From Siminovitchia thermophila (lineage in GTDB: Bacteria; Bacillota; Bacilli; Bacillales; Bacillaceae_C), in assembly GCF_016909185.1 (NCBI RefSeq), contig NZ_JAFBFH010000011.1, forward strand, positions 1 to 64,000: a DNA stretch of 64,000 bases. The letters are read 5' to 3'. Positions 35,426 through 43,819 of this stretch are shown one piece after another; position 1 is the first letter of the stretch, and the number at the start of each line of letters is the position of its first letter. Below the pieces are notes generated by a model. That model saw only the letters and a list, made by a program, of their open reading frames with translations, searched no databases and was not told the DNA's origin. The position numbers and the translations under genes are program-made.

Positions 35426-36157
35426 CTGAATTTTCTGCGGGTTATGCTTCTACAGCCCGTCTTTAATCAAAATTTGTCTGGGAACATCGCAAATAACTTT
35501 TTAAGCCACCGTTTCAAGGTAAATGACCGGGAAATCCAAAGCTTGTTTCAAAATAGAGTGCTAAAAAATCGACTTAATTGTGGCCGCGATCACCACATAT
35601 CCACGATTGTTTTTATAAAACTTTGAGCCAATGCTAATTATTTTCCCAAATTGGATGAATTGAAAGTAACCCTTCGTGGCTTGAAAAAGGAAATGTTGTA
35701 TGTTATGCAGTCAGCGATAGACAACTCATGCGGATACAAGCTCCGATGGATAATGGAAGAGTGAGTCTACGGCGGATCGAAACATGGTTTATCCTGGATA
35801 GAAAAGGAGTCAAGCAGGACTAATCGTGCTTCATCCAGAATCAGAATACATTACTCAGACTCTGCCCACAAAAATGTTTGAATATTTGGCTGCGGGAATT
35901 CCAGTTAAGATTTCCGTTATGAAAAAAATTGACGCGAATGTGGTATTTGTGTCGATCTATTAAATCTAGAAGAAATTACTTACGCCATCCAACGGAGGAG
36001 ATGGGGAACAACGGAAAAAGGGCAGAACAAAATGCAATTGGGACAATGAAAGCAACAAGGAGCATATAAAAAGCTTCTGTTGGATCTGAGTGGAAGGCAA
36101 TCCCTTTTTGTAAGGGACTGTGGCAGAAGGCGCAAGCCATTGTTCCCGTACATATGG
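35426..36157. other. Intergenic region after tagO with gene remnants
   Basis: About 730 bases with no intact gene. A weak hairpin GCGGG..CCCGT at 35436-35461 may end the tagO message. The stretch 35802-35963 is a glycosyltransferase remnant (listed separately). The remainder shows no clear features. Confidence 0.5.
35802..35963 (+). pseudogene. GT4 glycosyltransferase C-terminal remnant
   Basis: The frame after a TAG at 35799 reads SQAGLIVLHPESEYITQTLP then TKMFEYLAAGIPVKIS, the donor-domain block of GT4 sugar transferases (the Glu of FEY belongs to the EX7E motif). It then runs into a stop at 35961. There is no start codon or N-terminal domain, so it is the leftover of another polysaccharide glycosyltransferase. 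Confidence 0.75.
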
Positions 36158-36190
36158 AAAAGCCGGTCAGAATTTATCTGCCCGGCTTTT
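36158..36190. terminator. Hairpin terminator beside the SGNH fragment
   Basis: AAAAGCCGG (36158-36166) pairs perfectly with CCGGCTTTT (36182-36190), followed on the plus strand by CTTTTCC and preceded by an A/T stretch. It could serve the minus-strand SGNH gene ending at 36197. Confidence 0.7.
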
Positions 36191-36196
36191 CTTTTC

Positions 36197-36760
36197 CTAT
36201 GCATCTGCAATAAAATATTCATTTAAATAGGTAAACCACACTTCATGTCCTTTATCATTTGGAGCGCTTTGATCCTCTAATAAATAGGAGCGCAGTTCTT
36301 CATTTTCCACAGCCGGCCATTTGGCCCAGTGATTCAAAAAGGGCAAGTTGTTATCCTTGGCAAACTTTTCTAACGCCTCCACTTCTGATGGATAAAAAGT
36401 GGCATTGTGGATAGGATGCGGCGGCTGCAAAATGACGACAGCCTCTTCTTTCTCCTTTTGAACAGTGGATATAAAGGTGTGAATGTTTTCATGGCTGTCT
36501 TCCAAGGTAACTGTTCCATTATCATTTAATGTGAATGGTTCAAATAAAACGATATCAGGTTGGAATTCGGCTACTTCTTTGCCGTGGCCGGAAGTTATAA
36601 ATTGATCCGACTGTTCTTCATATTGGAAAATCTTCACGTCGAGTGTTTCCCCATATGCATCAGCCAATGCTTTTTGCAATTGAATAGACCAGCCATTCGC
36701 TTCTTCTCCAAGCGCTTTCGAGCCGACAAGGGCCAATTTAAATGGCTGTTCATTCAACAT
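36197..36760 (-). pseudogene. SGNH/GDSL-type hydrolase, N-terminally truncated
   Basis: This 187-residue frame starts FKLALVGSKALGEEANGW (block I with Gly-Ser), passes PDIVLFEPFTLNDNG and ILQPPHPIHNATFY, and ends with NDKGHEVWFTYLNEYF (block V Asp/His). This is the usual body of small Bacillus SGNH hydrolases. Those normally carry 40-60 more N-terminal residues with a signal or anchor. Here the ATG at 36760 has no ribosome site, and the upstream bases belong to a ridA fragment on the other strand, so the 5' part was removed by a rearrangement. It was probably once a secreted esterase. Confidence 0.7.
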
Positions 36761-36771
36761 GGCGCTTTCGC

Positions 36772-37030
36772 GAGGGCGATATCGAAGCTCAAACTCGACA
36801 GACGCTTGAAAATCTCGATCGCGTACTGCAGGGGTTTGATGTCACAAAGTCCAATCTCGCTTACATCGAGATCTATTTAACAAATGCGCAAGAGCATACT
36901 GAACCAGTCATCCGGCTGTTAAAGGAATACATGGGACAACATCGGCCGGCCGGCAGCCTCATCGGCGTGAAATTACTTGGCATTCCCGGAGCAACTGATC
37001 GAAATCAGCGCCGTCGCACACACGGACTAA
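36772..37030 (+). pseudogene. RidA/YjgF-family protein, 5'-truncated and frameshifted
   Basis: The plus strand enters in the middle of a RidA gene (EGDIEAQTRQTLENLDRVL), continues LAYIEIYLTNAQEHTEPV, PAGSLIGVKLLGIP, then loses frame near 36982 by one extra base. The next frame gives PEQLIEISAVAHTD and a TAA at 37028, the natural RidA ending. The N-terminal ~35 codons are replaced by the reversed SGNH gene. RidA proteins clear reactive enamines from PLP enzymes, and a PLP enzyme gene is close by, but this copy is dead. Confidence 0.8.
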
Positions 37031-37067
37031 GGGGAAAATGAAAATAGGGGAATCAACTTGATTGACC

Positions 37068-37131
37068 GAACCCCGGATTGTAAACAATCTTAGAAAAAGT
37101 TCATCTATTCGGGGTTTTTTTATTTTTTTAA
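37068..37131 (+). terminator. Terminator after the ridA remnant
   Basis: GAACCCCG (37068-37075) pairs with CGGGGTTT (37110-37117), with T7 and then A-T7 after it. The loop is long (34 bases). It is a relic of the original ridA message end. Confidence 0.6.
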
Positions 37132-37743
37132 AAAGGTTCAATTCGATTTTAAAAATTTCCTGTTGTGTGCTCATCACTTTCTTTGCAAAATTATAAACGT
37201 CGCCACTTTATTTTCGTAACATTATACACATGTTTAACAATTAAAAGAGGTTCCTTTTTCCCAATAGTGACAAGTTAGATTAGGAAGTGGGCAAAAGAAA
37301 TTTCGTTCATTGATCATGTCGCTCATAGGAACGAAGGGCATGGCAACATAAGTATCAGGAGAAATCGCTTGACCAGGATGTGTTTGGACACAATGAAGTA
37401 CAGTCTGCAGTACCAGCTTTAGGCTGCTGATGACATTTCATTTTTCTCCGAAAAAGAAGGGGGATTTCTCGTGCTGCTAAAGAAATATCCGTCACTTCTC
37501 TAAATAACTCCTTAATTGCTTATCAGGCTAATTACTCTGATTTGAACGGTCGGCTGGGGTACAATAGCGAATAATTACTTTTCAACTGTTGGGCTAAGTA
37601 TAGGGGAAGGAGCAAAGTGAAAAGACGACCCCGCAAATGCTGAAGTCGTCTTATCGTTCACTCACCGGAATATTTGTATGTAGGATATCCGTATAGGTTA
37701 TAATGCTTCACTCTTGGGCTTATATTTTAAAAATATTTCCGAT
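37132..37743. other. Intergenic region
   Basis: No gene is supported in about 610 bases. A hairpin near the right side (37622-37652) probably ends the minus-strand aminotransferase message. Nothing else distinct was seen. Confidence 0.5.
37622..37652 (-). terminator. Terminator of the class V aminotransferase gene
   Basis: AAGACGAC (37622-37629) and GTCGTCTT (37645-37652) pair perfectly. On the minus strand the stem is followed by TTCACTTT. It is about 90 bases downstream of the gene's stop. Confidence 0.55.
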
Positions 37744-39024
37744 TTAAATTTGGCCTGCTGCAATCCCTTCTGTTACTTCTAAGAATCTGTCGACATCTTC
37801 CTCTCTATGGCAGTGGATGGGAGAGACACGGACGATGGCATCGAGACTGACGGCGTTGAGAATGCGCTTTGAATAATGGCTAGTTGATTCTCGGGCATAG
37901 ACAAGGATGCCTTGTTCTCCATACTTACGTATCACATCTGTACAAGAAAGGTTATCGAATGTAAGTGCAAGAATCAAATCTTGATTCACTCCATTTATTT
38001 CTTCAAAATGGACATTGACATTTTCCATTTGCTTTGTACCTGGCTGCCGTTCAGAGCCATTCAAAAGCCGATGGAGAATGGCTTGTTCTTGAAGATGAAT
38101 CCGATTCATTCCTTCTTCGATAAGCGCGCGCCGATCTTCACTGTTAATGAAGTAGGCACCAATCCTGCAAATATAGTCGATGACTTTGCTGAATGATGCG
38201 TAGTGGGCCGGAGTCGGGCTTCCTACACTCCAGTTATTTTCTGGAGTGGCAAGTAGCCGATGATGTGGAAGGCAGGCGACGCGGTCCGACAGATAAGCGA
38301 AGCCAATTCCCCGGTTTCCGAACATTTTGTATGGAGCGATATTGAGCGCATCTATTCCCCAGCTGTTGACGTCAATTGGGCCGTGCGGCGCCCCCTGAAC
38401 GGCATCTACCACGATAAAGACAGCGGGATTCTTTTCCCGAATTGCGGAAGCATATGTATGAATATCGTGCATCGCCCCTGTGATATTGGATGTCATAATG
38501 ATGGATGCCATGACTGTATTTTCATCGATTAACTCCAAAATATGATCGAGTGGAATGCTTCCGGATGCCGGGTTTGCATCGGCTACACGAAGTTCATGTC
38601 CAAACCAATCCGAAGCAAGTTGACAGGCATCAAAGGAAGACGGATGTTCGATAGCAGTTGTGACAATATTTCCTTTCTCAGAAGCTGAGGCTATTACTGT
38701 CACCATCTCGAACATCAGTTTTGAAGCGGTAAGGGAGGCGGCGACTGTGCCGTCTTTTGCATTCAAGAATAGTCGAATATCGCGCTCCCCTTGTTTAATT
38801 ATTTCACGTATTTCAAGTGCAATATCATGTGTGCGTTCAGGGCAATCTGGAATGGAAGAAAGCTTACTCTGTGCATCCACCGCTGCCTTTAATCGAAGTG
38901 AACCACCTGCATTTTCGAAAAAGAGACGCTTGTTTCCAGCCGGGTCTTTATTCAAATATATAAATTGTGAAGCAATTTCGTTTCCAAGGTCGCTCGGAAA
39001 AAACTCAGTGTTTCGTTTAGTCAT
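37744..39024 (-). CDS. Class V aminotransferase-fold PLP enzyme
   Basis: This 426-residue fold-type I PLP enzyme resembles cysteine desulfurases/selenocysteine lyases. Features are RLFFENAGGSLRLKAAV, NIVTTAIEHPSSFDACQLA (His stacking on PLP), VFIVVDAVQGAPHGPIDV (Asp and Gln contacting PLP) and the lysine in ALNIAPYKMFGNRGIGFAYL. There is no obvious catalytic Cys loop, so an aminotransferase, lyase or kynureninase-like reaction is possible. ATG 39024 is used; GTG 39033 would sit only two bases from AGGAAGG. It follows the DAACS transporter by 23 bases on the same strand, suggesting that the transporter brings in its amino acid substrate. Confidence 0.82.
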   Translation of the reverse strand: MTKRNTEFFPSDLGNEIASQFIYLNKDPAGNKRLFFENAGGSLRLKAAVDAQSKLSSIPDCPERTHDIALEIREIIKQGERDIRLFLNAKDGTVAASLTASKLMFEMVTVIASASEKGNIVTTAIEHPSSFDACQLASDWFGHELRVADANPASGSIPLDHILELIDENTVMASIIMTSNITGAMHDIHTYASAIREKNPAVFIVVDAVQGAPHGPIDVNSWGIDALNIAPYKMFGNRGIGFAYLSDRVACLPHHRLLATPENNWSVGSPTPAHYASFSKVIDYICRIGAYFINSEDRRALIEEGMNRIHLQEQAILHRLLNGSERQPGTKQMENVNVHFEEINGVNQDLILALTFDNLSCTDVIRKYGEQGILVYARESTSHYSKRILNAVSLDAIVRVSPIHCHREEDVDRFLEVTEGIAAGQI

Positions 39025-39047
39025 TTCTAACACAGCCTTCCTAATGT

Positions 39048-40319
39048 TTAAGAAATTTCTTGAGAAGATGTTGCAGTTAAAATTTTCTCTTTGTTTGCTC
39101 TATTGAATGCGGATTCATCAAGGTCATTCGTTTTCTTAGCGACGATTGTCGTTCCGGTCAAATCACTTGTGATGTTAACGGTTGTATGTCCCATGTCTAT
39201 GACCGGCCAGATTGCTGCGAGGATTGGAATAAGGGTGAGCGGCATTCCAAGTGACTCTAAAAGAACGATTGACATGACCACACCAGCTCCTCTTACTCCG
39301 GCAGCCCCTATAGATAACACCAATCCAAGAAGAACGAACTGTACGATCATACCGAATGTTAAATCGATACCGTACAAGTTTGCTGCAAAAACAGAGATGA
39401 TCCCAATGGCGACTGCAAACCCATCCATATTAGCGGTAGCACCGAATGGAATCGTAAAGCCCGCTGTACGTTCTGATATCCCCAGGTTCTTTTTTGCGAC
39501 TTGCAGGGAAATTGGGATCGTCGCAGAGCTGGTGGATGTAGTGAAAGCAAATAGCATGGATGGATAGACGTTTTTATAGAATTGAAGCGGGCTCAGACCT
39601 GTCGTTAACTTAAGCAAAAACGGATAGACGAGCAAGACGACGACTAATAAGGCAATATAGTCTGCGATCACAAATTTTAAAACTTCACCCAGCATATCGG
39701 AGTCGAACTGACCGACGAGTCCTGCGAGGAGTGCAAGGATGCCGTAAGGAGCAAGTTGAATTACATAATTCGTCAACTTCATCATGATGTCTGAGCTTTC
39801 ATTAACAAAATTTGTTATTGTGGATGTCTTTTCCTTGCCCAAGGAAAGCATTACAAGTCCGATAAATACTGTAAAAATGATGATTTGCAACATTTCCAAG
39901 TTCGCCAGGGACTCAAAAATGTTTGTCGGTACCCAAGAGAGGAAATGTTCGACAAAGCTGAAATCCTGTGACTCAACCGATTCACCGTGATCGAGGATGG
40001 AACCGACCCCTTTACCAGGCTGAATGATGAAAGCTGTAAGAACACCAATTGTTGTTGCGATTAAGCTTGAAACAACAAGATAAATAAGAAAGCCGCCTCC
40101 AACCTTTCCAACTGACTTTGCATCTTTCATCTGTAAAATGCCGGCCAAGATGGAAGTGATGACCAACGGAATAATGAGCATTTGCAGGAGTCTGAGGAAT
40201 AGTGTGCCAAAGGGTTCAAAATACTTGACGTTTTCCCCAAGCATGAAGCCTAAAAGAACACCGATCAGCCCTCCGAGCGCTATCTGCTTGTACAGCGGTT
40301 GTCTCATCCACCATTTCAT
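39048..40319 (-). CDS. Dicarboxylate/amino acid:cation symporter (DAACS family)
   Basis: This is a 423-residue sodium or proton symporter of the GltP/GltT/DctA fold. The eight-helix plus two-hairpin scaffold is marked by FAFTTSTSSATIPIS (HP1 serine-rich tip), GFTIPFGATANMDGFAVA (NMDG motif of helix 7), GVRGAGVVM (HP2) and IWPVIDMGHTTVNITSDL (helix 8, with the substrate-contacting Asp). It imports acidic or small neutral amino acids or dicarboxylates. GAGGAG eight bases upstream supports ATG 40319 over 40325. It is first gene of a two-gene unit with the PLP enzyme, divergent from a LysR gene. Confidence 0.93.
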   Translation of the reverse strand: MKWWMRQPLYKQIALGGLIGVLLGFMLGENVKYFEPFGTLFLRLLQMLIIPLVITSILAGILQMKDAKSVGKVGGGFLIYLVVSSLIATTIGVLTAFIIQPGKGVGSILDHGESVESQDFSFVEHFLSWVPTNIFESLANLEMLQIIIFTVFIGLVMLSLGKEKTSTITNFVNESSDIMMKLTNYVIQLAPYGILALLAGLVGQFDSDMLGEVLKFVIADYIALLVVVLLVYPFLLKLTTGLSPLQFYKNVYPSMLFAFTTSTSSATIPISLQVAKKNLGISERTAGFTIPFGATANMDGFAVAIGIISVFAANLYGIDLTFGMIVQFVLLGLVLSIGAAGVRGAGVVMSIVLLESLGMPLTLIPILAAIWPVIDMGHTTVNITSDLTGTTIVAKKTNDLDESAFNRANKEKILTATSSQEIS

Positions 40320-40752
40320 GTGCATTTCTCCTCGTATCGTATATTTAGGCTTCCTTTAATGCCTATCAATTTTTACTTGTAGCGTCCTGGACGTTAGTAC
40401 ATGATGTTTTTACACCATCTTTAGGCGCGATGAATGCTGATGACCTACCCTGTAGTTTACGATCATATAGGTATGTGACCGTTTTTTTTGATTGCCGCCT
40501 TAGTACGGTCACGATCCTACGTTAAGTTGATGAAATCGTTTAGGCTTTTTAGACAGACCGTTTAGCTTAAAGGTTATTTTTCAATAAGTTCGAAGATTGG
40601 GAATAAAATATTTATTTATTTTTTATTTGACATTTCACCTCAGGCCTCATACTATGAAATCCCTTTCATGAAGTGTATCACCGTTCCGATATATAGTAAA
40701 ATTAAATTTAAAGGATTGAAATATTAAAGAATTAGATATTAGGAGGAACTAT
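40320..40752. other. Divergent control region of transporter and LysR genes
   Basis: This 430-base gap between divergent starts holds both promoters. An A/T-rich stretch at 40580-40750 contains several partial -10 boxes ahead of the LysR gene. No single operator can be fixed. No gene is seen. Confidence 0.5.
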
Positions 40753-41646
40753 ATGAACCCGGTCCAATTGGAAACGTATTTAGCGATTGTTCGTCAAGGA
40801 AGTTTATCCAGGGCAGCTCACCATTTATTTGTATCTCAGTCTACAATTAGCCAAAGGCTTGATTCTCTGGAGAAAGAATATGGAGTAAAATTGCTGAATA
40901 GAGAAAAAGGAGTAAAGAGCATTTCGCTTACGAATGAGGGAGAGCGTTTCTACCAGCTTGCATTAAAATATGAGACTCTTATGATTGAGGCAAGAAGCAT
41001 TGGAAAAATGCAAGAAGGAACAACGGTGACAGTTGGTGCAGTTGATAGCGTTCATAATTACATTTTACATGACTTATATGCCAGGATTATAGATGAACTG
41101 CCACATATCCGACTGGGAATACATACTTATCAGTCAGATCAAATCTACTCATTAATTGCCGGTAATCAATTGGATATTGGTTTTTCCCTGCAGGATCGGA
41201 TTATGCGCGATGTGAAAGTCACTCAACTATTTGAAGAGCAAATGGTGTTAGTTTATCCAACCGAAGATGGCGAATCAGTAGTTGAAAACGGCAGCTTGAA
41301 TCCTACAAAGCAACTTTTAATCAACTGGGGTGCCGAATATCAAATTTGGCATGAGAAACACTGGGGTCCGGTGGCTAACACTGCAATTCAAGTGGATACC
41401 GTTAAGATGCTCTATATGTTTCTTTCGAAAGGCGGTTATTGGGCAATTGTTCCTATCTCAGTTGCACGAGCATTGAGGGAAAAGGGAGGGTGGCCAATCT
41501 TACAACTGACTGACCGTCCGCCCAATCGGGTCTGTTACTATGTTGCCAAAGAAGAGATCAATCAGGCAGCTCGTGAAGTAAGTGAAGTTATTTTTCGATC
41601 TGGAGAACTGATTGGGCAGATTGTAAAATTGTGGGAGGATGGTTAG
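40753..41646 (+). CDS. LysR-family transcriptional regulator
   Basis: This 297-residue LysR protein has the winged helix at 1-60 (GSLSRAAHHLFVSQSTISQRL) and an effector domain from about 88 (TVTVGAVDSVHNYILHDLY). AGGAGGAAC precedes ATG 40753. It is divergent from the DAACS/aminotransferase unit, so it most likely controls uptake and use of the amino acid handled there. It is convergent with uvsE at 30 bases' distance. Confidence 0.88.
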   Translation: MNPVQLETYLAIVRQGSLSRAAHHLFVSQSTISQRLDSLEKEYGVKLLNREKGVKSISLTNEGERFYQLALKYETLMIEARSIGKMQEGTTVTVGAVDSVHNYILHDLYARIIDELPHIRLGIHTYQSDQIYSLIAGNQLDIGFSLQDRIMRDVKVTQLFEEQMVLVYPTEDGESVVENGSLNPTKQLLINWGAEYQIWHEKHWGPVANTAIQVDTVKMLYMFLSKGGYWAIVPISVARALREKGGWPILQLTDRPPNRVCYYVAKEEINQAAREVSEVIFRSGELIGQIVKLWEDG

Positions 41647-41676
41647 CATGCACATTTTCATGTATAGCAAAAATCA

Positions 41677-42642
41677 TTAACGTAAAAAGAAAGATGACCC
41701 ATCCACAATTTCGACATCCTCCCGCTTCTTGCAGTCTTCCATCAATGTAAAGAGGGCCTGATCTTTCATCTTTGCTTCGATCATACAGTCAATTTGCGGG
41801 ACGGATCCCTTTATTTCATGTAAAAATGCGAAAAACATGTCGGCATCTACATAATCTGCGTGATGGCGAAAGGTTTTTTCGCTTTTGGGGCTGGAAATAT
41901 GCATTTTAATTGGAAAGGGAGAATCTTTCCAAGTTTGTGTGACCCGGTCCCAGCGCTCTTCCCAATGGGGGTCCTTGTGATGGGCGAGGTGATGATGATA
42001 GTCAAACACCAAGGGGATGCCAAGCTTTTCACAAAGATACAAGGTGTCATCCAGGGTGAACGATGTATCGTCATTTTCAAGCATGATCATCCGTTGGATC
42101 GCAGGCGGCAGCAACATCCAATTGTCTACGAATCGTTCCAACGACTGGACGGTCTCCTTATAATTGCCGCCTACATGCATGACACAACGATGGGTTTGAT
42201 CGAGGCCCATCCCTTTCAACAATAAATAATGAAGCTTTAAATTTTGTACGGAGTTTTTCAGCACCTCTTGCTTGGGAGAATTAATCAATACAAAATGATC
42301 CGGATGAAAATCGACTCTCATCCGGTGTTTTTTGGCAAAAGCTCCTACTTCACGCAACATCCCCAACAATGGCGCAAGGTAATCCCAATCCAATAATTCC
42401 TCATGTGTGGCAAGTGGAATAAGCCGCGAAGTCATTCGATAAAAGTGTATCTCATTTATCAGATTATGCTTAAAAAGCCGCAGTGTATTTTCCAGATTGT
42501 TAAGCGCAATCCGTTCTAGCTTACGAATGGCAGCTTCCCGGTCCTTTATTTTTTGAAATTGTGAAAATGTCATTGTTTTTGATGGGGAAGCATTTTGAAG
42601 TTCCATACTCATGGCGACATAGCCGAGACGTACAAGAGTCAT
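41677..42642 (-). CDS. uvsE: UV damage endonuclease
   Basis: This 321-residue TIM-barrel endonuclease nicks DNA 5' to UV photoproducts in the alternative excision repair pathway. It starts MTLVRLGYVAMSMELQNASPS, typical of UvsE/UVDE. The metal-site blocks are MRVDFHPDHFVLIN, HRCVMHVGGNYK, MIMLENDDTSFTLDDTL, PLVFDYHHHLAH and KMHISSPKSE, with the C-terminal IDCMIEAKMKDQAL supplying the last Glu and the modified-lysine region. GAGGTGGGC before ATG 42642 sets the start; a frame opens 42 bases upstream without a site. Confidence 0.95.
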   Translation of the reverse strand: MTLVRLGYVAMSMELQNASPSKTMTFSQFQKIKDREAAIRKLERIALNNLENTLRLFKHNLINEIHFYRMTSRLIPLATHEELLDWDYLAPLLGMLREVGAFAKKHRMRVDFHPDHFVLINSPKQEVLKNSVQNLKLHYLLLKGMGLDQTHRCVMHVGGNYKETVQSLERFVDNWMLLPPAIQRMIMLENDDTSFTLDDTLYLCEKLGIPLVFDYHHHLAHHKDPHWEERWDRVTQTWKDSPFPIKMHISSPKSEKTFRHHADYVDADMFFAFLHEIKGSVPQIDCMIEAKMKDQALFTLMEDCKKREDVEIVDGSSFFLR

Positions 42643-43251
42643 ATTGCCCACCTCAATGGTTAGTATGGACATGATAGCCGGCACTCATGTAAAAAATGAT
42701 GAGACTTCATGTTAACCTGGCTATTTTTTTCGCCAATGCTAGCTATTTCTGCGGATACGATTATCCGGATTTGAAAAATACGAGCAAGAAATACAATACT
42801 CACCGCTTTTCAGACTTTACGATCCGGCTCACTCCTAACACGATCCTCTAGAGCAAGCGGTCGCCATCCCGGTTGATCGTACTGAAAAAGGAAGGTGTCC
42901 AATCAGCCGAGTTTTCGGCCTTTGGGCGCCTTCCTCTTTAATTATATTATGCTATTCCTTCTATCTTTTTATAGATACACCTTTTTCGGACACCTCTTTC
43001 TTCCTCGCTTTTGCTTTCGATCATGCCAAATTCTCTCACATCTTCCCGCCATCTCCTTTTGTTTTGCCAATGACAGCTGGCTCCAATACCCCCGTTCACT
43101 GTTTTTTCGTCATCATTCCATACTGATACATAATAAAGTGTTAAGAATTGCGGAAGCAGTCCACATAAAAAAAGTATTGTATATTTTAATAATTATGATA
43201 TTATATTAATAATTTAATATATACTATAAAATTTAAGGTGATACTAAAATT
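42643..43251. other. Intergenic region with orphan hairpin and regulator promoter
   Basis: About 600 bases with no supported gene. A nested hairpin at 42890-42934 (GGAAGGTGTCC with GGGCGCCTTCC, enclosing GCCGA/TCGGC) ends in CTCTTTA but no plus-strand gene leads into it. The last 80 bases before the XRE gene are almost pure A/T. There TTGTAT (43177-43182) and TATTAT (43199-43204), 16 bases apart, may be its promoter. Confidence 0.5.
42890..42937 (+). terminator. Orphan terminator-like nested hairpin
   Basis: The outer arms are 42890-42902 and 42922-42934 (two mismatches), with an inner GCCGA-TCGGC stem and a short T-containing tail. No upstream gene on this strand explains it. It may be a remnant or end of a small RNA. 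Confidence 0.45.
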
Positions 43252-43794
43252 ATGGAAAGTGTTTCGCGGAAGATTAGAGAGTTTAGGAAAGCTAAAGGGA
43301 TGACGTTAAAGGAGTTAAGTGAAGCTACAGAGTTATCAGTGGGTTTTTTATCCCAGGTTGAAAGGGGCTCTTCCTCATTGGCAATCACTTCTTTAAAGAA
43401 GATAGCCGATGCGTTGCAGATTGAAATGGCAGATTTTTTTCAAAAGGATATAGCGATTAAGTATATCAACAAGCAGGAGGATCAAAAGCCATTTCAAACA
43501 ACGAGATCAGATTCTATATTTACGATGTTAAGCGGCCATTTTAATGACAGAAAAATGGAAGCGTTTAAAGTTTTGGTGAAGCCGTTGCAAGTTGATACAT
43601 TTACCTTTGGACATCCAGGCGAGGAGTTTCACTATGTATTAAAAGGGGCCATCATTTTTGTGGTTGAACAGGAAGAGTTTTATTTAAAGGAAGGGGAGTC
43701 TATTCACTTTCCTTCAGAACTGAAGCATATGTGGAAGAACCCGCTTAATGAAGAAACGGTTATTATCAGTGTTTTGACACCGGTGATTTTTTAA
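43252..43794 (+). CDS. XRE-family regulator with C-terminal cupin sensor domain
   Basis: This 180-residue protein has an N-terminal HTH_3 domain (about 5-62: SRKIREFRKAKGMTLKELSE..LSVGFLSQVERGSSSLAI) and a C-terminal cupin barrel (about 100-178: HPGEEFHYVLKGAIIFVVEQEEFYLKEGESIHFPSELKHMW). Such proteins bind small molecules in the cupin and control the operon they head. The hydantoinase-type genes start 25 bases downstream, so it probably senses their substrate or product. AAGGTGAT precedes ATG 43252. Confidence 0.9.
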   Translation: MESVSRKIREFRKAKGMTLKELSEATELSVGFLSQVERGSSSLAITSLKKIADALQIEMADFFQKDIAIKYINKQEDQKPFQTTRSDSIFTMLSGHFNDRKMEAFKVLVKPLQVDTFTFGHPGEEFHYVLKGAIIFVVEQEEFYLKEGESIHFPSELKHMWKNPLNEETVIISVLTPVIF

Positions 43795-43819
43795 CAACAA
43801 GTTAGGGGAGTGGGATGAC

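Noticed and set aside
36197-36760. Intact short SGNH hydrolase
   Set aside because: The missing N-terminal part, lack of a ribosome site and junction with a ridA fragment favour a truncated gene.
42895-43209. 104-codon open frame ahead of the XRE regulator
   Set aside because: It begins inside the orphan hairpin, has very biased hydrophobic and aromatic content, and no ribosome site.
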